Source: Gammaproteobacteria bacterium
Lineage (GTDB): Bacteria; Pseudomonadota; Gammaproteobacteria; Thiohalobacterales; Thiohalobacteraceae
DNA: 64,000 bases
Direction of reading: 5' to 3'
NCBI GenBank assembly: GCA_018819175.1
Contig: JAHJQQ010000019.1
Span: forward strand, 62,001-126,000
Position numbers and translations under genes: made by a program. Positions 24,237-33,735 of this stretch are shown piece by piece. Every line of letters starts with the position of its first letter. Position 1 is the stretch's first letter. Below the pieces are notes generated by a model that had not been told where the DNA came from, ran no database searches, and saw only the letters and a program-made list of their open reading frames with translations.

Positions 24237-26018
24237 ATGGCAGGTTTACGGAATAGACATAGCTTACTGTACAGATTTACTCCGTTTTTACGCTGGTGGC
24301 CGATGGTCACCCGTGAAAATCTGCGAGCCGATGTGGCCGCAGGCCTGACCGGTGCCATCGTGGTGCTCCCGCAAGGCGTGGCTTTCGCTGCCATTGCGGG
24401 CATGCCTCCCGAATACGGACTCTACGCCGGCATGATACCGGCGATTATCGCTGCCTTGTTCGGTTCATCCTGGCATCTGGTTTCCGGTCCCACCACGGCG
24501 GCATCCCTGGTACTGTTTTCCGCGCTCAGCGTCTTTGCGGAACCGGGAAGTGCGGACTATGTCAGCCTGGCCCTGACGCTGACATTAATGGTCGGCATTA
24601 TTCAATTGGTCATGGGGTTGGCGCGGCTAGGCGTCCTGGTCAATTTCATATCCCATTCTGTAATTATAGGGTTTACCGCAGGGGCTGCCTTGCTGATTGC
24701 GGCGAATCAACTGAAGAATTTCTTCGGCATAGCTGTTCCGCGAGGCCTGCATTTTCATGAGACCTTGATTGAAGTCGGCAAACAGTTTGGAAGTATCAAT
24801 CTCTATGTCACAGGGGTTGCCATTACTACCTTGCTACTGGGTATTCTGATCAAGACCTTCCGGCCGAAATGGCCCTATATGATTATTGCCATGGTGGGTG
24901 GTAGTTTGTTGTCGGTACTGTTGAATAACAAACTGGGCGTGACAGAAACAGGTATTGCAACAGTCGGTGCGCTACCAGCGAGTCTGCCTCCATTATCAAT
25001 GCCGAATTTATCCTTAGAAGCGATAAAGAACCTGGCGCCAGCGGCGCTCGCAGCAACCCTGTTTGCATTGACCGAGGCCGTATCTATCTCGCGTTCGATA
25101 GCGATTAAAAGTGGCCAGCACATCGACGGTAATCAGGAATTTTTTGGGCAGGGGCTTTCGAATATCGCCGGTAGTTTCTTCTCCGGCTATGTCGCCACGG
25201 GATCGTTTAACCGTAGCGGATTAAATTACAGCGCTGGCGCCAGAACGCCCATGGCCGCCATATTAGCTGGTGGTCTCCTGATGATAATCGTCGTCCTTGT
25301 GGCGCCATTGGCGGTGTATCTGCCGAATGCGGCCATGGCGGGTATTCTGGTCCTTGTAGCCTGGGGGCTGATTGATTTTCATCATATCGTTCAGATTCTT
25401 CGTGCCAGTAAATCCGAATCGGCTATTTTAGCGACTACCTTTTTTTCCGCATTGCTCCTTGAACTTGAATTCGCGATTTTTTTGGGCGTGATGTTGTCGT
25501 TGGGTTTGTATCTGAAGCGTACATCCATGCCAAGGGTCCGGGTGCGTGCGCCCGATCCGCAGCAGGTTAAGGGTAAATTTGCCACCGACCCGAACTTGGC
25601 GGAATGCCCACAATTACGCTTCGTGCGCATTGATGGCTCGTTGTTTTTTGGTGCCATCAACTATGTTCAGGAGAGGCTGCGGGATCTTGACGATCAGCAT
25701 CCGGAGCAAAAGAATCTTGCAATCGTTGCCTCAGGCATTAACTTCATCGACTTAGCGGGCGGTGAATTTCTGGTCAAAGAGGCGAAGCATCGGCGTAAAC
25801 TCGGCGGTCGATTGTATCTGATCCGCGTAAACGAAGAGGTCTGTGGTGAATTCAAGCGTGCCGGATTTATTGATGATATCGGCCGTGAAAATATCTTCGC
25901 GGGTAAGACCGAGGCGATTGCTCATATGTTCGAACGATTGGATCGCACGATTTGCTCGCGCTGTGATAAACGCATTTTCAAGGAATGCGCCACGCTGCCG
26001 GCGCCAGTGAAGTCGTAG
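24237..26018 (+). CDS. SulP-family anion permease with STAS domain
   Basis: The 593-residue protein is a SLC26/SulP transporter: about 12-14 membrane segments, the signature GLTGAIVVLPQGVAFAAIAG at residues 37-56, and EYGLYAGMIPAIIAALFGSS after it. A STAS domain occupies about 455-570, with IDGSLFFGAINYVQ and INFIDLAGGEFLV. The C-terminal tail CSRCDKRIFKEC has three cysteines that might bind metal or respond to redox. Sulfate, bicarbonate or another anion could be the substrate. No operon partner is obvious. Confidence 0.93.
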   Translation: MAGLRNRHSLLYRFTPFLRWWPMVTRENLRADVAAGLTGAIVVLPQGVAFAAIAGMPPEYGLYAGMIPAIIAALFGSSWHLVSGPTTAASLVLFSALSVFAEPGSADYVSLALTLTLMVGIIQLVMGLARLGVLVNFISHSVIIGFTAGAALLIAANQLKNFFGIAVPRGLHFHETLIEVGKQFGSINLYVTGVAITTLLLGILIKTFRPKWPYMIIAMVGGSLLSVLLNNKLGVTETGIATVGALPASLPPLSMPNLSLEAIKNLAPAALAATLFALTEAVSISRSIAIKSGQHIDGNQEFFGQGLSNIAGSFFSGYVATGSFNRSGLNYSAGARTPMAAILAGGLLMIIVVLVAPLAVYLPNAAMAGILVLVAWGLIDFHHIVQILRASKSESAILATTFFSALLLELEFAIFLGVMLSLGLYLKRTSMPRVRVRAPDPQQVKGKFATDPNLAECPQLRFVRIDGSLFFGAINYVQERLRDLDDQHPEQKNLAIVASGINFIDLAGGEFLVKEAKHRRKLGGRLYLIRVNEEVCGEFKRAGFIDDIGRENIFAGKTEAIAHMFERLDRTICSRCDKRIFKECATLPAPVKS

Positions 26019-26142
26019 CAGCGACTAAAATAATACGCCGCGCACCCTGACGTCATTGGCATGTTTATAGGTAGAGCAGCCGTGAAATGCGTACCGGTCA
26101 GTTGCGGCATGGTAAAGTGAATGTAACGGACCCTTATACATT

Positions 26143-26496
26143 ATGACAAAACCTCATATCTATACGGCCTCATTGGAAACGTTCGAAGAGATGGTGATTC
26201 AAGCCTCCTATGAGCGTCCCATACTCGTGGATCTCTGGGCGGAGTGGTGTCCTCCCTGTCTGGTGATCGGGCCAGTATTGGAGCGGGTTATCAGTGATTA
26301 TGCCGGCGCTATCGCGTTGGTCAAAATCGAAGTCGACGATGGGGACAATATGAAGATTGCCGGCCGCTACCGTGCGCGCGGTTTCCCGACTATCCTGCTG
26401 ATCGAGGATGCGGAGGAGCGTGGTCGGTTCACGAGTGCGAGGCCGGTACACTTTGTTCGTGAATTCATTGAGCAGCACAGAAAGCTGGTGTCATAA
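26143..26496 (+). CDS. Thioredoxin-like protein
   Basis: The 117-residue protein has a full thioredoxin fold: VDLWAEWCPPCLVIGPVLE with the CPPC active site at about residues 36-39, LVKIEVDDGDN, and the cis-proline segment RGFPTILLI. CPPC differs from the CGPC of classical thioredoxin and is seen in other thioredoxin-like oxidoreductases. No signal peptide is present, so it is cytoplasmic. It follows the SulP gene by 124 bases and could be cotranscribed with it. Confidence 0.88.
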   Translation: MTKPHIYTASLETFEEMVIQASYERPILVDLWAEWCPPCLVIGPVLERVISDYAGAIALVKIEVDDGDNMKIAGRYRARGFPTILLIEDAEERGRFTSARPVHFVREFIEQHRKLVS

Positions 26497-26709
26497 CGCT
26501 TGCTAGATCATGCATTGCTACTAATTAGCGATAGACATGGTATATAACAAAGCTGCGGATCATAGGCGCCCTCGTTATGGCGGATACTACGGGACTTTCG
26601 CTAGTGAAGTGCAATTCTCAGCCTAGTCTATAAATGAGGCCGGATTGCAAATAATGGATGGCGCAGGCGAATTTGTTTATTTGATCTGCGGATAACAGCT
26701 AGGAGGGTG

Positions 26710-27285
26710 ATGGACGTATCCGTGAATCCAGCGGTGTGCGGCAGATGGTGCGTAAAGTACCTCGCTGGCGCCTTATTGATGTCGTCTGTGGCATTTGGCG
26801 TCGGGTCAGCCTCGGATGCAGAGCTGCCAGCCGTTGAATTACAAGTCAAGTCCACCTATCTCTATAACTTGCCGAAATTCGTGCGTTGGCCGGAGCCTGT
26901 GCTCGAAAATTCCGATAATAAGCTCACGATCTGTGTTATCGGTCATGAAGATATGCGCGACTATCTCTATAAGCTTGATGATCGCCAACTACCAAAAAAT
27001 CAACTGAAAGTCAGTTACCGAAATCTCGATGCCAGTTTATTGGGCTGCCACATGGTCTACTTCGGTGTGGATAAACATTTAGATATTGGTTCAAAACTGG
27101 AGTGGTGTCATCGAAACCACGTATTAACTATTGGCGATCAGCCTGGATTTGTAGAATCGGGCGGTATTATTGGATTTTCTCTTATTGATGAACGAGTACG
27201 TTTGGTCATCAGTCGTTCCGCAACGCGGGCGTCGGGGCTTCAGATCAGTGCCAAATTGTTGGAATTGGCACAGGTGGTGGACTAG
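26710..27285 (+). CDS. YfiR-like periplasmic protein (DUF4154)
   Basis: The roughly 191-residue product has a signal sequence (about residues 12-35) and the YfiR core: VKSTYLYNLPKFVRWPE, then KLTICVIGHEDMRDYL, and the closing IIGFSLIDERVRLVISRSA. In Pseudomonas, YfiR is a periplasmic repressor of the membrane cyclase YfiN. Here a sensor kinase starts 10 bases downstream, so this YfiR probably acts on that kinase. AGGAGG lies just before the start, so either GTG at 26707 or ATG at 26710 is used. Confidence 0.85.
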   Translation: MDVSVNPAVCGRWCVKYLAGALLMSSVAFGVGSASDAELPAVELQVKSTYLYNLPKFVRWPEPVLENSDNKLTICVIGHEDMRDYLYKLDDRQLPKNQLKVSYRNLDASLLGCHMVYFGVDKHLDIGSKLEWCHRNHVLTIGDQPGFVESGGIIGFSLIDERVRLVISRSATRASGLQISAKLLELAQVVD

Positions 27286-27295
27286 AGATCGGGCT

Positions 27296-28768
27296 ATGTT
27301 CGCGCATTTAGGCATTAATACCAAATACACGTTAATCACACTGTCGCTGATACTGTCGAGCCTTACTGCAGTCGGCATAATGGTTGTAGTACATGACAGA
27401 AGCTCGGCCTATGACCTTTACTTGCAAGAGCTTGATGTTCTGGCAACCATTATCGCTGATAGGACCGTTGCCGCGATTGTATTCAACGATGCCGTTCTCG
27501 CGGAGGCTAATCTTTACTCGCTATCCGCAAGGTCCTCAATCAGCGCAGCGTGCGTATTCGATCAGGAAGGTAAGCTGTTTGCCAATTACCGGCGAGATCC
27601 TGCATTGGATTCATGTCGAACCGCGATTGGCAATGATGGAACGATACTAATGCCATTCCATGCATTGCTGATAAAAAGCATTATTCTTGATGGGGACCGG
27701 GTTGGCGAACTGCAAATAGTGTCAACGTTTGCAGAATTAAAAAATCGTCTTAATCGAATTGTAGTGTTTGTTGTATTGATTGGTGCAGGCGTATCTCTGA
27801 CTGTGCTGCTATTATCCAGATTAATGGTTCAAAAAGTTTCCCGCCCCTTGTTAGAGTTGTCCGCGCTGGTCAAAAAAATAACCCGAAAAAACGACTACAG
27901 CTTACGCGCCGACAAGGTGTCCCGTGACGAGGTGGGTGTACTGGTCGATGCGGTTAATAACATGCTTGAAACGATCGAGATACAGAGTCATGTACTGATG
28001 GACGCTAATCTGCGTCTGGAAAAGACAGTGACTGAACGTACCGCTGACCTGCAAGAAGCGCAGGAAAGACTATTGCGTAAGGAGCATTTGGCGACGTTAG
28101 GGCAATTGACCGGAACCGTCAGCCATGAATTACGCAATCCACTAGGGACTATCCAGGCATCTGTGGATGTTTTGCGCAGCCAATTACAAGGATGTCCTAT
28201 TGAGGTTGATCGACCTCTTCAGCGCATTATCCGCAATATTCATCGCTGTGAAGTCATCATAAATGAACTTCTCGATTACAGTCGTGGCACGCCGCCGAAT
28301 CTGATACCCACCAAAGTGAGTTCGTGGTTACGCGAAATTGTTGCCGGCTTTTCAGATCATGGGAAAGTGCAGCTTGACTGCGATGCATATGATGACCTTG
28401 TAGTGGATATGGATCCCGAGCGTATGCGTCGCGCGGTGTTGAATGTCCTGGATAATGCAATGCAGGCTTGTGCTGATCGTGAATCCTATGGCAGTGGTGA
28501 AGATGATTGCCGGATCAATGTGGGTCTGACTCGTCTGAATGATCGTATTCGTATCGCTATTAAAGATACGGGTGTCGGTATGCCTGAGTCCATAATACAC
28601 AAAATATTCGAACCCTTATTCAGCACCAAGGCCTTCGGTGTGGGGCTTGGGCTGGCGATTGTCAAACAGATACTCGAGCAGCATCAGGGGGATGTCGAAG
28701 TTGCGAGTAAAGCAGGCTCAGGAACTATCGTCACCTTATGGTTTCCGGTCAGGAGAGCGGTCGGATGA
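27296..28768 (+). CDS. Membrane sensor histidine kinase with CHASE8-like sensor and HAMP
   Basis: The 490-residue protein has a membrane segment at about residues 10-30, a periplasmic sensor (30-155) whose LDVLATIIADRTVAAIVFND resembles the CHASE8 sensor of YfiN/DgcN cyclases, a second membrane segment near 157-178, and a HAMP domain. A coiled coil leads to the HisKA motif TGTVSHELRNPLGTI (His near 275), then NVLDNAMQACAD, DTGVGMPESI and GVGLGLAIVKQ of the ATPase domain. It starts 10 bases after the yfiR-like gene and overlaps the next gene by four bases, forming one signalling operon. Confidence 0.9.
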   Translation: MFAHLGINTKYTLITLSLILSSLTAVGIMVVVHDRSSAYDLYLQELDVLATIIADRTVAAIVFNDAVLAEANLYSLSARSSISAACVFDQEGKLFANYRRDPALDSCRTAIGNDGTILMPFHALLIKSIILDGDRVGELQIVSTFAELKNRLNRIVVFVVLIGAGVSLTVLLLSRLMVQKVSRPLLELSALVKKITRKNDYSLRADKVSRDEVGVLVDAVNNMLETIEIQSHVLMDANLRLEKTVTERTADLQEAQERLLRKEHLATLGQLTGTVSHELRNPLGTIQASVDVLRSQLQGCPIEVDRPLQRIIRNIHRCEVIINELLDYSRGTPPNLIPTKVSSWLREIVAGFSDHGKVQLDCDAYDDLVVDMDPERMRRAVLNVLDNAMQACADRESYGSGEDDCRINVGLTRLNDRIRIAIKDTGVGMPESIIHKIFEPLFSTKAFGVGLGLAIVKQILEQHQGDVEVASKAGSGTIVTLWFPVRRAVG

Positions 28769-30741
28769 ATGCAGCACCGAAATCTGTCAGGATTCAACAA
28801 GGCGGCTCGCCTAAAGAACAGCGTTTTGTCCTGATCGTGGATGATGATCGGGATTTTGCCGAGTCGTTACAAGATTTGCTGGGTGCGCATAACTATAGCG
28901 CGCGGATTGCGAGCAGCAGTGAAGAGGCTATGCGAGTTCTGCTTCATTTTCCTGCGCAGGTTGTCCTGCTGGATATCCGGCTGGGGCTGCAGAGTGGGAT
29001 ACGCTTGTTGGATGAAATACGCTCCGTCATGCCGGATATCTTGAGCGTGATGATTACCGCCTATTCTTCTGTTGAAACCGCGATTGAGGCATTGCGACGC
29101 GGCGCCTATGACTATCTTCCAAAACCTGTGCGTGCTGAAGTACTCATCGCGGCGCTGGATAAATGTTTTGAACGCATTCGTCTCAAGCAAGAGCGCGATT
29201 CAGCACAGAGGGAACTTGCGGCGTCAGAGTCACGTTACCGGCAGTTAATTGAGGACAGCAGTGCTGTTGCCTGGGAATTGGATGTCCGGAGTTGGACATT
29301 TGTTTATCTGGGTAGACAGATTGAAAAGCTTACAGGTTTCCCGTTGAAATCCTGGTTGAGTGAAGGTTTTCTTCTCAAGCAAGTTTATAATGATGACCTG
29401 GATGTCCTGAAAAAGGCGCTGTTAACCGAGGCAACTCACCAACGTGAAGAAATTGAAATCCGATTGGTCGTTGCTGACGGGAGTTTGATCTGGATGCGCT
29501 GTATTATTGATGTACAGGATGCTGCTGACCAGAATGTTGTTCATGGGTATCTCTTCGATATAACTGATCAGGTGAATGCCAGGCTGCAACAGTCGCGATT
29601 GCAGAATCAACTGCAACAGGCTAAGCGCATGGAGGCCATAGGTTATCTGACGGGTGGTGTGGCTCATGATTTCAATAATATTCTCGCCAGTGTTATCGGT
29701 TTTACCGACCTTGCTCTTGAGCGCGTCAAGACCGGCGATGTGGAGTCTGTAGAACGTTACTTGCAAGAAGTAAGAAATGCGGGAGAAAAAGCCAGGAATC
29801 TGGTTGGGCGCATGCTGGCGTTCAGTCGTGGCGGAACCGGAGAGCCTGCCTCTATTCCCTTGGTGGAAACGATAAATAACACCCTGCGCCTGGTTCAGGC
29901 AAGCTTGCCAAAAACAATAAAATTAAGCCTGGAGCGTAGCACCTCAGAAGTAAAAATCCTCATGGATCCGGTTCAGCTGCAACAGCTTCTGATGAATCTG
30001 TGTATCAATGCGCGTGATGCCATGGATGGGCCAGGGCTGATTACGCTGCAGGTTACCGATGCCAAGCCTTATGTCAATGAATGTGCGTCATGTCACCGGT
30101 CAATCATGGGTGAATATGTCTGCCTCGCGGTGACGGATACAGGTTCTGGTATGTCAGAGGAGTTGTTAGGACGAGTTTTCGATCCATTTTTTACCACCAA
30201 GCAGGTTGGGCAGGGCAGTGGGCTGGGGCTCTCGATTATTCACGGCATCGTCCATGAATATGGCGGCCACATTCTGGTTGAATCGCAGCCTGGAACTGGA
30301 ACGCGCTTCCGTATCCTGTTTCCTGTATTGCGGCAATTGGCTGATACTACCGAATCGGAAGGTAAGAACAGCATTGGTGTCGTACTCATTGAAGATGATT
30401 ATGAGATCGCACAGACCTATGTGAAGGCATTGCAGACAGCAGGATATTCGGTCGTGCATTATGCCAATACAACTGATCTTATGACGCATGATGATGTTAT
30501 GCGGAAAATGCAGATGGTCATTGTTGATCAATCGCTTTCCGAGATTAGTGGGCTGGAATTCATTCGCCGCCTGCGAGCAAGGGGTTTGAGTCAGCCGATG
30601 CTGCTGTATACTCGAGATGTAAATCTACTTGACGATGCCGCATCTTTGCAAAGCCATGGTGTCAATATGGCGATACGCAAACCTGAGTTGCCGTCATCAT
30701 TGATCAATGCCGTTGGTGAACTGATTAAGGACATAAAATAG
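28765..30741 (+). CDS. Hybrid signalling protein REC-PAS-HisKA-HATPase-REC
   Basis: The 658-residue protein has no membrane segment. A receiver domain (about 25-145) has VVLLDIRLG with Asp near 69 and YLPKPVR. A PAS/PAC pair follows (about 165-280). HisKA is at TGGVAHDFNNILASVIGF (His near 300), followed by LMNLCINARDAM, DTGSGM and GSGLGLSIIHG. Two CxxC-like cysteines (NECASCHRS) precede the ATPase G1 box. A second receiver (about 535-650) has MVIVDQSLSE near 586. The upstream kinase probably feeds phosphate into the first receiver. No DNA-binding output is encoded in this operon. Confidence 0.9.
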   Translation: MNAAPKSVRIQQGGSPKEQRFVLIVDDDRDFAESLQDLLGAHNYSARIASSSEEAMRVLLHFPAQVVLLDIRLGLQSGIRLLDEIRSVMPDILSVMITAYSSVETAIEALRRGAYDYLPKPVRAEVLIAALDKCFERIRLKQERDSAQRELAASESRYRQLIEDSSAVAWELDVRSWTFVYLGRQIEKLTGFPLKSWLSEGFLLKQVYNDDLDVLKKALLTEATHQREEIEIRLVVADGSLIWMRCIIDVQDAADQNVVHGYLFDITDQVNARLQQSRLQNQLQQAKRMEAIGYLTGGVAHDFNNILASVIGFTDLALERVKTGDVESVERYLQEVRNAGEKARNLVGRMLAFSRGGTGEPASIPLVETINNTLRLVQASLPKTIKLSLERSTSEVKILMDPVQLQQLLMNLCINARDAMDGPGLITLQVTDAKPYVNECASCHRSIMGEYVCLAVTDTGSGMSEELLGRVFDPFFTTKQVGQGSGLGLSIIHGIVHEYGGHILVESQPGTGTRFRILFPVLRQLADTTESEGKNSIGVVLIEDDYEIAQTYVKALQTAGYSVVHYANTTDLMTHDDVMRKMQMVIVDQSLSEISGLEFIRRLRARGLSQPMLLYTRDVNLLDDAASLQSHGVNMAIRKPELPSSLINAVGELIKDIK

Positions 30742-31109
30742 CGACGAGCGATCCTGCGGTCATGCTTCGCTCTATCTCCTCGTTCTCGACGCAGGGTTTC
30801 AGGTAATCCACACTTGCATCTGCCAGGCCCGATATCGGGGCAGGGAATGCCGGATGCCACAGTGACACGCTAGGTAGCAATCTGCTGGATGAAGATGTCT
30901 ATATGTCTGAATACACACTGGTCCAGATCAATACCCAGCAGGTCGGGCTTGGTACTTGACTCTGAAACTGGCCCTTTTAGCGATTGAGCCGCCCCGCAGC
31001 GCTCTGTATTATGAGATCATATAGCCTAGGTGGCGGGGAAGGGGCGCAACGGCATCGACCGGTGAATCGAGCGCAGATATAATAATTCCGCCCCAGCGGT
31101 GAGAACGGT
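30742..31109. other. Gene-free stretch between signalling operon and MinD-like gene
   Basis: About 370 bases hold no convincing gene. A palindrome CCCGAT/ATCGGG lies near 30830, extended by CTGC/GCAG with a small bulge, and could help end the operon, but no T run follows. Promoter elements for the next gene are likely in the right-hand half, where AT-rich segments occur near 31010 and 31080. Confidence 0.5.
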
Positions 31110-32840
31110 ATGACCAGAGTCGTAGCAGTGACCAGCGGCAAGGCCGGGGTGGGTAAAACCTACCTTAGTCTCTGCCTTGCATTGCAATGTGCCGGCGAAG
31201 GTCTGCGCACCTGCCTCGTTGACGCCGATAGCGGCGTTGCCAATATTGCATCTTTACTTGGCCTGACCCCGCAACAGACATTGCATGATGTCATTAATGG
31301 TCCAAGCCGATTGCAAGATATCCTGATAACCCGCCACGGCGTCGATATCATTCCCGGCAGTACGGATAGTGCCGCATTAGCAGGCCTGACGCCTGAAACC
31401 TGGCAACATTTGGCTCAGGAATTTGCCTCGCTGACGCCCTACGATCTGATCATCTTCGATCTCTCGGAAAATCTGGATGTCCTCCAGGCCATGTTCACCA
31501 CAACACCCGAAGTAATCTTGGTGGTGACTCCGGAGCCCAACGCGCTGACCGATACCTATGCATTGGTTAAACATCTGCAGCGTCAGCACCACAAGGGACT
31601 GCTGCGGGTCATCGTGAACCAGGCCAAATCCGACAATCAGGCCCAGCACAGCTTTGAGAAATTCCGGGAAGTGGTTCGGGTCTATCAGGGGGTCGAACTA
31701 CAATTACTGGGCAAGGTTCCTTACACCGAGCAAATAACGTCCACTATCCTGTCCCGGACAAAGTCTTCTCAGGTCTCTGAAAGTCCGCTGGATCTGGCGC
31801 TGGCTGAACTGACCGACCAATTGATACAAGCGGTACCGACTATGCAAGCAGGTTTATCCGCGCAACAGTGCTATGCGGGGGTAAATGGCAGTGAATCAGC
31901 AGTGGCATCCCAGACGCTGGACAACCCCGTTAGTGAGATGACTGCAGAGCCAGACAAGAGCGAGTCACCGCGCGCGGCGATGGCGGGACTCAATGAACGT
32001 CTGTTGAGTCTGGAAATCGGCATGGAGACGGTGCTGCAGGAACTACAAGCGCTCCGGGGGATGTCGGGTCCTCACAATGTCGAGCCCAGGTCTGCGGCTA
32101 CCGATCCAGTGCAGCATGCTCGAATGCGCAGTACCGATCTTCGTGGCAATCGAACCCACGCCGATGCAGGCAATCAGGCCAGGTTTGTCCGCAACGAACA
32201 GCGTTCAACGCCGATTGATGCCTTGCAGTTGCGACGTGTGGTCGGCCGCATGTTGATGAAGGCGACGCCGATGGATGCCACTGCGGATACAGATCCGGTG
32301 CAGATCTCGGTGGATCAGCTGCAGATGGAAAGTGGTAACGATTTCAGTTTGAGACCGGGGCGCTATACACGGATATCGCTGCGTTGCGAACAAATCCACA
32401 AACCTGACAGTTTCATTGAAGAGATCTTCAGTACCTGCTCAATCAGCGGTTGCAAGGTGCGCCATCTCGGTTCGCAAGTGCGTTACTGGGTGACCAGCGG
32501 TCGCGATGGTTGCATTTTGCTGGATGGTGATGACAGTGACCGCAACTGTGTTCAGGTCTACATGGCCGCAGGTGGAAACGGCTTGATGGAAACCGAGTCT
32601 GTTGAACCCATGGGCATACCGCGTTTGCGAAGAGTGACGGATGTGGTCTGGGAATCGGGTGAGGTCCAAGAACGACTATTGGGTAAATATCCGCATCAAA
32701 GGTTGTTGATCAGGGATGGAGAGGGCGGCGCTCAAGAGGTCGTTAGGTTGCTGCGGCGTGATCGCAGTCCGTTAGTCTGCGCATTTAATAAGGCCGACGG
32801 CGAAACCGCCGCCGGCCATCTACGCGAATCGTCGCCCTGA
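31110..32840 (+). CDS. MinD/FlhG-like ATPase with long uncharacterised C-terminal region
   Basis: The 576-residue protein starts with a deviant Walker A ATPase: VTSGKAGVGKTYLSLCLALQ at residues 8-27, then LVDADSGVANIASLLG, and LIIFDLSENLD as Walker B near 115. Residues about 1-245 match MinD/FlhG ATPases that position structures in the cell. Residues 250-576 are of unknown family: a linker, then a region around SLRPGRYTRISLRCEQI and SCSISGCKVRHLG-like strands. No flagellar or division genes are near. The amphipathic MinD membrane-targeting tail is not evident. Confidence 0.8.
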   Translation: MTRVVAVTSGKAGVGKTYLSLCLALQCAGEGLRTCLVDADSGVANIASLLGLTPQQTLHDVINGPSRLQDILITRHGVDIIPGSTDSAALAGLTPETWQHLAQEFASLTPYDLIIFDLSENLDVLQAMFTTTPEVILVVTPEPNALTDTYALVKHLQRQHHKGLLRVIVNQAKSDNQAQHSFEKFREVVRVYQGVELQLLGKVPYTEQITSTILSRTKSSQVSESPLDLALAELTDQLIQAVPTMQAGLSAQQCYAGVNGSESAVASQTLDNPVSEMTAEPDKSESPRAAMAGLNERLLSLEIGMETVLQELQALRGMSGPHNVEPRSAATDPVQHARMRSTDLRGNRTHADAGNQARFVRNEQRSTPIDALQLRRVVGRMLMKATPMDATADTDPVQISVDQLQMESGNDFSLRPGRYTRISLRCEQIHKPDSFIEEIFSTCSISGCKVRHLGSQVRYWVTSGRDGCILLDGDDSDRNCVQVYMAAGGNGLMETESVEPMGIPRLRRVTDVVWESGEVQERLLGKYPHQRLLIRDGEGGAQEVVRLLRRDRSPLVCAFNKADGETAAGHLRESSP

Positions 32841-32853
32841 CTTGCGCAGGGCG
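32833..32853. terminator. Weak hairpin between convergent genes
   Basis: CGCCCTG and CAGGGCG form a 7-base stem around ACTTGCG, overlapping the stop of the MinD-like gene and facing the end of the peptidyl-prolyl isomerase gene. No long T run follows on either strand, so it may only contribute to termination. Confidence 0.3.
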
Positions 32854-32860
32854 CTGACGC

Positions 32861-33682
32861 TTACTTCTTTACCACTTCGATCTTGGCGTCCTTGCGCAGT
32901 TCAGCCAGATAGTTTTCGATGCGCTGATTCTGCAACTGCATCTGAATCTGTTCCTTCACACTTTCGAAGGTCGGCGGCTCCACTTCGCGGGTATCTTCCA
33001 GTTTGATCACGTGCCAGCCGAACTGGGTTTCCACCGGCTTTTTGGAGACTTGACCTTTCTTCATTTTTGACGCGGCTTCGGAAAACGGCTTGACCATCTG
33101 GTCAGGGCTGAACCAACCCAGATCACCACCATTCTGTTTGCCACTCGGATCAGTGGTTTTTTCCATGGCCAGCTTGGCGAAATCGCCGCCCTTCGAGATC
33201 TGATCGATCAAGTCTTTGGCCTCTTCTTCGGTTGCGACCAGGATGTGCCGGGCGTGATATTCATGGCCATCATGTTTTTTGACCTGCTCGTCATAGGCCT
33301 TTTTCATCTCTTCGTCGGTTACCGGGTGGGTCGTGATGTATTCACGCATGCTGACACCCACAATCAAACTGCGACGCTGCCAATCGAGCTGTTTGACGAC
33401 ATTCGGGCGTTTGTCGATACCGTGCTTCTCGGCGTCCTGCGTCACCAGTTCGATATTGACCAGTTCATCAATGGCGGCCTCGGGGCTGAGTTGCTGGGCA
33501 CCCGGCGTGCGGCTGCGCTGAGCGCCATAAACCTGCACCATTTCTTCGGTGATCGGCTTTCCGTTCACGATTGCGACAGTTGCCGATTCGGTAGCACCTT
33601 CGGCTGGCGCTTCGGCCATGGCCTGGGTTGCCAGGCCCATGAGTAAAATTGTCAGTAGGCGGGTAGCCATCGTCTTCTTCAT
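32861..33682 (-). CDS. Periplasmic parvulin-type peptidyl-prolyl isomerase (PpiC/SurA-like)
   Basis: The 273-residue protein has a signal peptide (residues 1-23, ending QAMA/EA), a helical chaperone-like region (35-130), and a rotamase domain (about 140-230) with YHARHILVATEEEAKDLI, GGDLGWFSPDQMVKPF and TQFGWHVIKLED. It assists folding of exported proteins. It is last in the run yciB-yciI-bolA-ppiC, a common gammaproteobacterial order, 53 bases behind bolA. The gene starts at ATG 33682. Confidence 0.93.
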   Translation of the reverse strand: MKKTMATRLLTILLMGLATQAMAEAPAEGATESATVAIVNGKPITEEMVQVYGAQRSRTPGAQQLSPEAAIDELVNIELVTQDAEKHGIDKRPNVVKQLDWQRRSLIVGVSMREYITTHPVTDEEMKKAYDEQVKKHDGHEYHARHILVATEEEAKDLIDQISKGGDFAKLAMEKTTDPSGKQNGGDLGWFSPDQMVKPFSEAASKMKKGQVSKKPVETQFGWHVIKLEDTREVEPPTFESVKEQIQMQLQNQRIENYLAELRKDAKIEVVKK

Positions 33683-33735
33683 GATATGCGTTCCTATCGC
33701 TGGTTGAGATGCCGGCAGTGGATTGCCGGAAGGGG

